Positions 1 to 6,085 of a stretch of 47,476 nucleotides of DNA are shown one piece after another. Below the pieces are notes generated by a model. That model was not told the DNA's origin. It did no database searches and was given only the letters and a program-made list of their open reading frames with translations. The stretch is from NIOZ-UU13 sp964444135. Lineage in GTDB: Bacteria > Planctomycetota > Phycisphaerae > Sedimentisphaerales > Anaerobacaceae. The position numbers and the translations under genes are program-made. The number at the start of each line of letters is the position of its first letter. Within the stretch, counting starts at the first letter, position 1. Location: the NCBI GenBank assembly GCA_964444135.1, contig CAYUFX010000029.1:1-47476 (forward strand), written 5' to 3'.

Positions 1-101
1 GGAATCTACAAAATGCCTTCGCAGCATAAGTGCCAGAAAATGATTTCACACCCAGCGGGTCGGCAATCAATAAAAAGAATTGGTATAAGCTGAAACGCTT
101 A

Positions 102-1082
102 TTATACTAATTTGTCTTCAATTTGTTTTAAAATTTCAATCGACTCTTCGGCGATTGTTTTCCCGCCGGGAGAAAAGTCAAATACTTCGAGAGATACCCA
201 CTTATCATACTTTAAGTCCTTGAGCGTTTGAAAGGCCTTTACATAATCGTTTACCGCGTTTCCCGTGCCAAGGTGCTTACCGCCCATTTCCTGCACATGA
301 ACGTGATAGATATGGTTAAAGTACTTTCTCAGCAGGACATCGAACGGCTCAGTTTCGTCAACGGTATTATTGAAGTCAAACATAATATGAACAGCCGGAT
401 GATTGACTTGTTTAGCCAACGCCAACGATTCCGCTAAAGTATTAACGACATCAGTTGTTCTTTTACCCAAGGCTTCGATGAGTATTTTAACACCGCGCTG
501 CCGGGCATGGTCGGCAACCTTGGCAAGACCTTCGGCAAAATATTTTTTAGCTTCTTCAACGGCAATGCCCCTTGTATTGCGTTGTTTCGGAGAGCCGAAA
601 ATCATATTAGGTCCGCCAAGGTCACCACAAAAATCGATAAGCTCGTCAAAGTACGCGACAGTCTTTTGGCGGACAGCGGCATCAGGTGTGGTAAAGTGCA
701 AGCCCTTTGGTGGCGGTGCTAATAACCAGTGGAGTCCTGCGCATTCAAGGCCGTTATTTTCCATAACGGAAACCATTTCTTTACGTTCTGCGGGGCTGAT
801 CTCCTGCACGCCTTCTTTAACTAAGGTAAACGCTGCAATTTCAATCCCTTTGTAACCTGCATTGCCGACAATTTGACATTGTTCGGCCCAGCTTAATTGG
901 GACCCCGCAAGGCGGGAGCTCTCGCTCATGCTCTCGTTACACATAGCATAATTGAAGCCGCTCCATTCGGAGGAAGCAGGCATCTCTTCTTTTCGGCACC
1001 CAAACAATGCTCCGCCTAATGCGCCGGCGCCTAAAATACTCCCAGAGGCTTTGATAAAATCTCTACGGCTATAGTTTGACAT
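102..1082 (-). CDS. Tat-exported lipoprotein, sugar phosphate isomerase/epimerase family
   Basis: Predicted 326-aa xylose-isomerase-like TIM barrel (AP_endonuc_2 fold) of the sugar phosphate isomerase/epimerase family; the exact sugar is unknown. The N-terminus has a twin-arginine motif SRRDFIK (residues 5-11) and a lipobox ending at Cys29 (GALFGC), so it is probably a Tat-exported lipoprotein. Likely metal ligands are E203 (LIEALGK), D236 (MFDFNN), the HVH at 260-262 and E299 (SLEVFD). I chose the ATG at 1082, which has AAAGGAG five bases upstream; an in-frame TTG at 1097 lies upstream of that ribosome site. It is the last gene of a minus-strand run behind a sodium:solute symporter and a small membrane peptide, suggesting uptake and isomerisation of a sugar or sugar-like acid. 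A GC-rich palindromic core (899-917) lies in its coding sequence and encodes SSRLAGSQ. Confidence 0.82.
   Translation of the reverse strand: MSNYSRRDFIKASGSILGAGALGGALFGCRKEEMPASSEWSGFNYAMCNESMSESSRLAGSQLSWAEQCQIVGNAGYKGIEIAAFTLVKEGVQEISPAERKEMVSVMENNGLECAGLHWLLAPPPKGLHFTTPDAAVRQKTVAYFDELIDFCGDLGGPNMIFGSPKQRNTRGIAVEEAKKYFAEGLAKVADHARQRGVKILIEALGKRTTDVVNTLAESLALAKQVNHPAVHIMFDFNNTVDETEPFDVLLRKYFNHIYHVHVQEMGGKHLGTGNAVNDYVKAFQTLKDLKYDKWVSLEVFDFSPGGKTIAEESIEILKQIEDKLV
899..917. repeat. GC-rich palindromic core inside a coding sequence
   Basis: Nineteen bases (reverse strand TCCCGCCTTGCGGGGTCCC) are identical to the core of the insertion at 7602-7628 and close to 29284-29306. Here the core lies in frame within the isomerase gene, just after the mature N-terminus. 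No clear target duplication is visible at this copy. Confidence 0.5.
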
Positions 1083-1201
1083 AAGCTCTCCTTTCAAAGT
1101 ATGCCTAACCTCGATTTTGCAGAAGGCTTATTGCTTAGAACCTTATGCAAAACGCATAATCCTATAAAACAACAGCTTACGACCATCATTTCATTGTCTT
1201 T

Positions 1202-1357
1202 TTAATCCCTGCCTTGCTCATCTGTTTGGCATTGTGTATCAGGTATAGTTCTACGCGCAGAAATAGCAGTTATTAGCGCAAGTGCAACCCAAACGCCGCT
1301 AATGATAGCTAATAGGGCCGCAATTACAACAAGAACCACGATAACTACTCCCATCAT
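1202..1357 (-). CDS. 51-aa single-span membrane peptide overlapping the symporter gene
   Basis: A short reading frame that overlaps the symporter stop codon as ATGA (ATG at 1357-1355, TGA at 1356-1354). It starts MMGVVIVVLVVIAALLAI, and residues 3-32 or so are almost entirely hydrophobic. They are followed by a basic ISARR and a polar tail ending DEQGRD before TAA. The GAGGAG just upstream, inside the symporter end, can serve as ribosome site, so translation is probably coupled. The predicted topology is one transmembrane helix with a short cytoplasmic tail (positive-inside rule). Other transporter families have small accessory membrane subunits encoded this way (for example the small subunit of some NSS-type carriers), so a symporter partner is the natural guess. 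I do not recognise the sequence itself. Confidence 0.6.
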   Translation of the reverse strand: MMGVVIVVLVVIAALLAIISGVWVALALITAISARRTIPDTQCQTDEQGRD

Positions 1358-2742
1358 TTACGCTCCTCATAAGCTTTTTCGAGCCAATGTCCCAGCATAT
1401 ACGCCAGCAGTGCCGCCCCGAGAGCCGGAATTATAGCAGGCACTTCAGTTGCAGAGGGGAAAACAAACTGAAACATTATAGCAACCAGCGTGCCGATACC
1501 CATTGACAAGATGCCGGCCAGCGGGCGCGGACGCTTTATCCATAACCCAATTATAAGAACAGGCAGAATCGCCGGGGCCCAAATCGTATAGCAGATTAGC
1601 AGCCCGTCGATGATACTTGGAACCGCAAGTGCGCCAACGGCGGCAATTGCAGCAATTACAATAGTCGCGCAGCGGCCAATGTTCAGAGCAGTGCTGTCCG
1701 ATACTTTTGCAAACGGCTTGACAATGTCCTGGGTAAATGCCACGGCGCCGGCGTTGAGAAGCGAATCAAGGCTCGACATAATTATCGAGATCAACACCAC
1801 CATCAAAAGCGCGTAACCTGCGGCAGGCATCGTTGATTCGACCAGCTTCAGAAGAACCTTGTCCTCCTCAATATTCCCCTGGATAATGCTGCGAGCCGCA
1901 ATCCCCAGCGCTATCATAACCATAAACCAAACGACGCTGAATAGACCCGCCAATACAAAGCCATTTCGCGAGACATCGGTTGTTTTAGAGGCCAGGGCCC
2001 GATTTGCATAAGGAGGTATGAGCGTTTCGCCCAGCAGAAAGGCCGCTACCAGGCCCAGTATCTTTATAGGCGATGTGGAATCAAATCCCGCTGTGGTGGC
2101 AGCTGATGCCTCCTTCACAAAAGTCGCGGCACTACCATTCAGATGGAACATCAATACCAATAAAAGCATCAAGGGTAGTAAAATTGCAAACGCAGAGAAT
2201 TGAAAGGCGTCGGTTATTACACTGGCCCGTAATCCGCCGAATGTCGTATATAGTGCCGTAACACCGACGACAACGATGACAGACGACCAATGCGGCAGAC
2301 CGAATATACTCCTGAGCACATCACCGCCGGCCTTGGCCATAACAGCAGCAAAGCCGGCACATAAGCCAACTGAGATAATGCCCGCCAGGACCTGGCACTT
2401 TGGGTCGTATTTCTGGCCTATGGCATCCCCTAATGTGTGGCATCCTTTGAGACGCCTAAGACGAGGGGCAACGAACAGGCCGACCAGGATGTTTTGGACC
2501 GCGTATGCCAATCCTACGCCAAGAAAAAGCAAACCGCTCTTGAAGCCCCTGCCGACAAAGCCAATTGAAAACACAGGTCCCACATAGGTGGCGGCAAGAC
2601 TCCCGAAAACCAATGACAGTGGAAGTGCCCGTCTTGCCAATGAAAACTCTGCAAACTCACGAGCGGCACGCGCCCGCACAGCAACAAATGTAAGCACAAC
2701 CACGTAGGTTACAACAACAGCCACAGATAAGACCGTATGCAC
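1354..2742 (-). CDS. sodium:solute symporter (SSS family)
   Basis: A 462-aa integral membrane protein with about 13 hydrophobic segments, of the size and layout of sodium/solute symporters (LeuT fold). Near the N-terminus it has FSLARRALPLSLVFGSLAATYVGP, matching the unwound first helix region of the family, and later a long run of helices through to HWLEKAYEERK. The substrate cannot be read from sequence; the downstream isomerase/epimerase points to a sugar, polyol or sugar acid. The start is a GTG with AGGA eight bases upstream. The stop overlaps the start of the 51-aa membrane peptide, and the preceding gene ends only 71 bases upstream, so it probably belongs to the same transcript as the sigma-factor gene set. 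Confidence 0.85.
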   Translation of the reverse strand: MHTVLSVAVVVTYVVVLTFVAVRARAAREFAEFSLARRALPLSLVFGSLAATYVGPVFSIGFVGRGFKSGLLFLGVGLAYAVQNILVGLFVAPRLRRLKGCHTLGDAIGQKYDPKCQVLAGIISVGLCAGFAAVMAKAGGDVLRSIFGLPHWSSVIVVVGVTALYTTFGGLRASVITDAFQFSAFAILLPLMLLLVLMFHLNGSAATFVKEASAATTAGFDSTSPIKILGLVAAFLLGETLIPPYANRALASKTTDVSRNGFVLAGLFSVVWFMVMIALGIAARSIIQGNIEEDKVLLKLVESTMPAAGYALLMVVLISIIMSSLDSLLNAGAVAFTQDIVKPFAKVSDSTALNIGRCATIVIAAIAAVGALAVPSIIDGLLICYTIWAPAILPVLIIGLWIKRPRPLAGILSMGIGTLVAIMFQFVFPSATEVPAIIPALGAALLAYMLGHWLEKAYEERK

Positions 2743-2813
2743 AGTTTCGTCCTAATCTGGTATTTTTTATATGCTTAGAGCTAAACCTGGTTTAGATGGT
2801 AATATCTCAAAGA

Positions 2814-3893
2814 CTATTGGCGCCTGTTCTGAAACTTTTCTTCTTCCAGCTCATTAATGATTTCGTTCAGCTCGGACTCAGTTCGAATCCATCCAAATCG
2901 CGCATCGACAAGAAAAGTACGGTACCACTGAATCAAATTCTTCGCAAAGTCTTCATCTTTGCAGTAAATCCCGAACGATATTTCTCCTGCATGAGAGCCC
3001 TTCTTTCTCGGTTTTTGCGGGAAGGCCAGAAGAACTGAGCTTCTGGTTAAAAGGAATTCCAAGTCAGAAACTTGACTGTTGTAAATCCTAAGTCTGCCTG
3101 ATTCTATTGCCTCGGGATACTTACGAAAAAGGAACTGCGCAGCATTTGCAAAATCAGGCACGCTGAGATTCATTGCCCGGTGCACTCTTACGTCGCTATA
3201 TTCTTCTATAATTTCATACAAAGTGCTCAGATAATCCTCTATTGGCTTCCTCTCCCCTTCGAACAACATACACGTCCAAAGCTCACTGTGGCCCGTTGAA
3301 TCAAGCTGCTCCTGTAGCATTTTCTTAGCAACACTATAGGTCTCTTTTCGGCTGCCTAATACCTTGAGCAGGCGCTCGGTCAGAATTTTCGCCCAGGAAG
3401 GCATGTCTTTTGGCAGGGACTCAGGAGGACAAACACCAAGACGAGTCAGGAGTCTGAGAAACTGCTTTTGGTCGGAACCGTAGAACCTTCTGCCAACAAC
3501 GCTGCCCACATTGCCGTCACATTCCATACCATATTGTTTATGGTAACCAAACGACAGGAGGTGCACTTCGTAGTCCTTGGCAATCAGCATCTTCTCCAGC
3601 TCGCCAATCAGCCAGACGGCTTGCTTCTCAGGCGCTTTGTCAATTGACAGATGAACATTTGGACACAGCACAACCGACCTCTTACCTATCAGCTCTGATA
3701 GCGAGGCAAATTCCTCTGCTGCTTCCTCCAGCTCCTGTTTACTATCGTACAGCTCGATACAAACAAATACCACCAATGCGTCCTTGAAAACCTTCTTAGG
3801 CTGCTGTGCTGAGATTGTTAAGGGGTCTATCCTTGAAGAGGCCTCTTTGTCCTCAAAATAGCAGGATGAACATTGGTAGCAATCCAAAATCAT
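2814..3893 (-). CDS. protein with archaeal ThrRS editing-domain-like N-terminal half
   Basis: 359 aa, no signal peptide or membrane span. Residues 1-140 align by eye with the N-terminal editing domain of archaeal threonyl-tRNA synthetase (a D-aminoacyl-tRNA-deacylase-like fold): a strand ending VVFVCIELYD, then VVLCPNVHLS (H81) and LSFGYHKQY (Y117, H118, K119) match the archaeal pattern P-x-A-H-L-S and FGYYK. The family's later glutamate is not obvious. Residues 5-11 form a CxxCxxC motif (CYQCSSC), which archaeal domains do not usually show. The second half (about 150-359) has an unassigned alpha/beta region with ISFGIYCKDEDFAKNLIQWY, vaguely like degenerate phospholipase-D-type effector modules; this is only an impression. 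The start overlaps the upstream stop by ATGA. The context is a sigma factor two genes upstream. Confidence 0.55.
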   Translation of the reverse strand: MILDCYQCSSCYFEDKEASSRIDPLTISAQQPKKVFKDALVVFVCIELYDSKQELEEAAEEFASLSELIGKRSVVLCPNVHLSIDKAPEKQAVWLIGELEKMLIAKDYEVHLLSFGYHKQYGMECDGNVGSVVGRRFYGSDQKQFLRLLTRLGVCPPESLPKDMPSWAKILTERLLKVLGSRKETYSVAKKMLQEQLDSTGHSELWTCMLFEGERKPIEDYLSTLYEIIEEYSDVRVHRAMNLSVPDFANAAQFLFRKYPEAIESGRLRIYNSQVSDLEFLLTRSSVLLAFPQKPRKKGSHAGEISFGIYCKDEDFAKNLIQWYRTFLVDARFGWIRTESELNEIINELEEEKFQNRRQ

Positions 3894-4228
3894 ATTGATT
3901 TCTCGGTCTTATCTTCCCTCTTGGTCACCCTTGTGTGTGCACTGCGTTTGCCGGGCGGTGATGCCTTGGATTTCTTCAAACGTGAAGCAATCTCGGCATC
4001 AACGCGAGATATAAACAGGCTCACATTTGGGGCCACTGCCTTGTCGGCGAATCCAACGCTATTAAGAATTCGCGATATCTCTGTGGCATCCCAAAACTCC
4101 CAGGAAGAAGCTATTCGCTCCGCTTCCTCGCGCGTAAGTGATTTCAAAAACGCCGGGATACAGCCGTCACGCAAGGCACCGGCATAATCAACCAGCAGCT
4201 CATGAATTTCTCTGTTCGATTCAGACAT
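3890..4228 (-). CDS. hypothetical 112-aa soluble protein between sigma factor and ThrRS-editing-like gene
   Basis: I do not recognise this protein. It is charged and mostly helical at the N-terminus (MSESNREIHELLVDYAGALR), followed by LTREEAERIASSWEFWDATEISRIL. It ends in a basic, Lys/Arg/Ser-rich tail (RLKKSKASPPGKRS onward) that may be disordered. There is no signal peptide, no membrane segment and no cysteine pair resembling a zinc anti-sigma factor, apart from a single Cys. The start has a strong AGGAGGAAG ribosome site. It lies 29 bases after the sigma-factor gene and its stop overlaps the next start, so the three are almost certainly co-translated. A regulator or partner of the sigma factor is possible from position only. 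Confidence 0.6.
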   Translation of the reverse strand: MSESNREIHELLVDYAGALRDGCIPAFLKSLTREEAERIASSWEFWDATEISRILNSVGFADKAVAPNVSLFISRVDAEIASRLKKSKASPPGKRSAHTRVTKREDKTEKSI

Positions 4229-4257
4229 TGTCTCTTCCTCCTGTATTAAATAAATAA

Positions 4258-4830
4258 TCAGTCTTCACCATAATAATAGCGCAGCATCTTTCTAAGTTTT
4301 AACATTGTTCGATATTCAAGCATTTTCACTGCCCCGACCGTAGTCTTGAGCTCATTGGCGATTGCCCTGTTAGAGGCGCCTTCCATCCAGAGCTCTATAG
4401 CTCTTCGCTCTCGGGCCTTGAGTTTGCTTAACGACTGACGAAGGAGCTGTTGAAGCTCCGACCGTGACACCATCTCAAGAGTACCGATTTCAGGGGCAAT
4501 AAGCTCTTTCAGATTTCTTTGCGATAGATACAAATTCCGGTTTATTCTCCTATATACTTCTCTCAAGCGTTTCCGCATATAGTACAGATATACAGTCCTG
4601 AGGAGCTGTTTCTCATTGGTGATATTACGCAATCGCTCCGGGTTTTCCCATATATCGGCATATACATCTTCCAGCACATCTTCACACTCCACCTCATTAC
4701 CGAGGTAGCGGTACAAATACTTGATAAAGATTCCAAATGTAGCTCGCACAAAAGGCTCCATCGCCCGGCGACGGCTTTCGACGTCCAGGGCCGTGAGTCC
4801 TTTCAAAGCGTTTCGCAGCCGCTTATCCAT
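4258..4830 (-). CDS. ECF-like RNA polymerase sigma-70 family sigma factor
   Basis: 190 aa, the usual size of an extracytoplasmic-function-type sigma factor. Region 2 is recognisable at about residues 28-95 (FIKYLYRYLGNEVECEDVLEDVYADIWENPERL, matching the D-x-x-Q/E-D-V-x-x-x-x-W pattern). Region 4 is at about 130-185, with the helix-turn-helix SKLKARERRAIELWMEGASN followed by RAIANELKTTVGAVKMLEYR. It is not followed by a recognisable transmembrane anti-sigma factor; instead a 112-aa unknown protein starts 29 bases downstream. The gene appears to be transcribed from a good promoter at 4928-4956, giving a leader of about 90 bases containing GT-rich tandem repeats. The promoter is bracketed by an 11-bp inverted repeat, which could be an autoregulatory site. 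Confidence 0.88.
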   Translation of the reverse strand: MDKRLRNALKGLTALDVESRRRAMEPFVRATFGIFIKYLYRYLGNEVECEDVLEDVYADIWENPERLRNITNEKQLLRTVYLYYMRKRLREVYRRINRNLYLSQRNLKELIAPEIGTLEMVSRSELQQLLRQSLSKLKARERRAIELWMEGASNRAIANELKTTVGAVKMLEYRTMLKLRKMLRYYYGED

Positions 4831-4862
4831 ACAAAGTCTCTTGCTTCGTTAACTGGTTAATT

Positions 4863-4906
4863 GGTGAGTCCACTCACTACTCACCACCCACTACTCACCA
4901 CTCACC
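4863..4906 (-). repeat. short tandem GGTGAGTAGTG-type repeats in the sigma-factor leader
   Basis: On the minus strand the sigma-factor leader contains four imperfect tandem copies of a GGTGAGTAGTG-like unit, ending in a small hairpin GTGAG-TGGA-CTCAC. Next to them, at 4849-4860, is a TTAAC-TG-GTTAA dyad. The repeats lie between the predicted promoter and the start codon, so they are transcribed and could affect initiation or be a slippage-prone tract. Confidence 0.55.
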
Positions 4907-4907
4907 G

Positions 4908-4965
4908 ACTTGACGGTTATTAACACTATTATATCTCAAGCTCACAAGTTCTTCAACCGTCAAGT
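4908..4965 (-). promoter_or_regulatory. sigma-70-type promoter bracketed by an 11-bp inverted repeat
   Basis: On the minus strand a -35 TTGAAG (4951-4956), 17-base spacer and -10 TATAAT (4928-4933) face the sigma-factor gene. Perfect arms ACTTGACGGTT (4908-4918) and its complement (4955-4965) enclose the promoter, one arm overlapping the -35 and the other just past the expected start site. The same 11-mer recurs at 28016-28026 in another promoter region, which argues for a binding site rather than chance. No factor can be named. Confidence 0.55.
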
Positions 4966-5040
4966 TATTAAAAGCATAACAGAGACAAAGCAGACGCTTG
5001 AATCCGTAATAATCCACCTGCACGAGCCGTCGCCCGGCTG

Positions 5041-5451
5041 TCAAAATCCGTATATAGGTCTTAACTGATCTTCTGTCGGCAAACGGTGATAGTACTCCCC
5101 TCTGGTGCCGACGTAACCGACTCCATGTCTTCTGAGCCTTACCTGGCTGACAGAACCGTTACTGTTGGTAATATTGACTGCAACGGTTCTCATTTCCTGA
5201 CGCATAGAGGCCCTTTCAGCTTGTGCTTTTTGCCTTTCGCTTTCATTGCCTATCATATAGCCGGCCGTGCCGCCCACTGCTGCTCCAATCAAAGTTGATT
5301 CAGCATCGCGGCCGGCCAGCCGGCCAATACCGGCACCCGCCAGAGCACCAATGGCCGAGCCGACCTGTGCATCGCTTTCGCAGCCGGCAACTAATAACGA
5401 ACCGAAGCTCACAGCCGCTACTATTAAAATTGTCATTAGATTCTTAGCCAT
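5041..5451 (-). CDS. glycine-zipper outer-membrane-type lipoprotein
   Basis: 136 aa starting at the ATG at 5451, which has GGAG seven bases upstream; the frame is open further upstream but without a ribosome site. Residues 1-24 form a lipoprotein signal peptide ending in the lipobox LLVAGC. A glycine zipper follows (GSAIGALAGAGIGRLAG and GAAVGGTAGYMIG), typical of SlyB / Rick_17kDa-like small lipoproteins that insert a helical hairpin in a membrane. The C-terminal region (VAVNITNSNGSVSQVRL through LPTEDQLRPIYGF) is a short beta-rich domain of the kind that often follows glycine zippers in Planctomycetota. It is probably an envelope-integrity protein. It stands 57 bases downstream of an interrupted dockerin gene and has no obvious operon partner. 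Confidence 0.75.
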   Translation of the reverse strand: MAKNLMTILIVAAVSFGSLLVAGCESDAQVGSAIGALAGAGIGRLAGRDAESTLIGAAVGGTAGYMIGNESERQKAQAERASMRQEMRTVAVNITNSNGSVSQVRLRRHGVGYVGTRGEYYHRLPTEDQLRPIYGF

Positions 5452-5674
5452 TTTACATCTCCATTCAAATCTACAAAATCCATTCCTGAATTCGTTTCCA
5501 TATATTACTAGCAGGCTTCCGCCGGCTCGAGGTAACATTCGAACCAGTGTGAGGCCATTATGGCAAAATCTTCAAAGTCAATTTTGCAGTTGCCATTAAC
5601 ATCACCGGCTGTCCTGGATATGCACCGTGCAACTTCGGGCCCATCGAGTACCACCGCATAAATGTTTGAGTTTC

Positions 5675-5712
5675 CCCCTGTTCTTGTCTTCGACGAGAAG
5701 ACGCGGGGGCGG
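5675..5712. repeat. palindromic insert in the interrupted dockerin gene
   Basis: CCCC...GTCTT...AAGAC...GGGG dyad sharing the run GACGCGGGGGC with the elements at 11576-11612 and 31476-31512, but diverged in the other arm. It supplies the residues PRVFSSKTRTG between VVWQDNR and GNSNIYA, where related proteins run straight through (VWQDNRNGN...IYA). Confidence 0.4.
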
Positions 5713-5897
5713 TTGTCCTGCCATACCACCATATTTTCATATACAGCCGGGTTGCTTTGGTCATTGGCATCACCAATGACAAAAACCAATGGCTCACTCG
5801 GGTTATTTATATCCGCAATATAAATATCGTAGTCCCCATATTCGGCAACGAATTGCTGCCAGGCTATAATATCGCCCTAGATATCAGGAGCTTCCTG

Positions 5898-5932
5898 TTC
5901 ATCCCGTCCCGTCTGCGACGGGCGGGATTCAT
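5898..5932. repeat. 25-bp palindromic element with 5-bp direct repeats (coding copy)
   Basis: Element 5903-5927 has arms CCCGTC(CCGTC) and GACGGGCGGG, and is bracketed by TTCAT at 5898-5902 and 5928-5932. Element plus one flank is 30 bp, ten codons, so the host frame is kept. A second copy with 23 of 25 bases identical and its own 5-bp direct repeat is at 31419-31453. Confidence 0.75.
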
Positions 5933-6085
5933 TGGAAGCAGGCCAGAGGGCAAATTCCTGCCAATAACCGGCCTGGCCCACCGATGCCAGAAGACTCGCC
6001 AAAAAAAGAACCTCTGTAGATGTTGTCAAGTATCTCCTATTCATCGCTTTGCCTTAAATCCACAGATTTCACAGATTTATCTATG

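Larger units (their letters stand above)
5508..6044 (-). pseudogene. secreted dockerin-tailed beta-propeller-type protein interrupted by an in-frame TAG
   Basis: One frame runs from an ATG at 6044 to the stop at 5508-5510 with a single TAG at 5877-5879. The N-terminus (MNRRYLTTSTEVLFLASLLASVGQAG) is a signal peptide. The segment around the stop reads APDI-stop-GDIIAWQQF, where relatives of the TolB-like propeller type usually have a Tyr (PDIYGDIIAWQ), so one base change of TAT or TAC to TAG would explain it. The C-terminus has a dockerin-like calcium loop DVNGNCKIDFED followed by ASHWFE. At about 178 aa it is much shorter than normal propellers, so internal deletion is likely as well. Two palindromic inserts (5903-5927 and about 5675-5712) lie in the frame and add the foreign-looking stretches SRPSQTGRD and PRVFSSKTRTG. 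Confidence 0.6.

Noticed and set aside
3890..4228. Anti-sigma factor for the adjacent sigma gene
   Set aside because: No transmembrane helix and no zinc-binding HxxxCxxC motif; the position alone is not enough.
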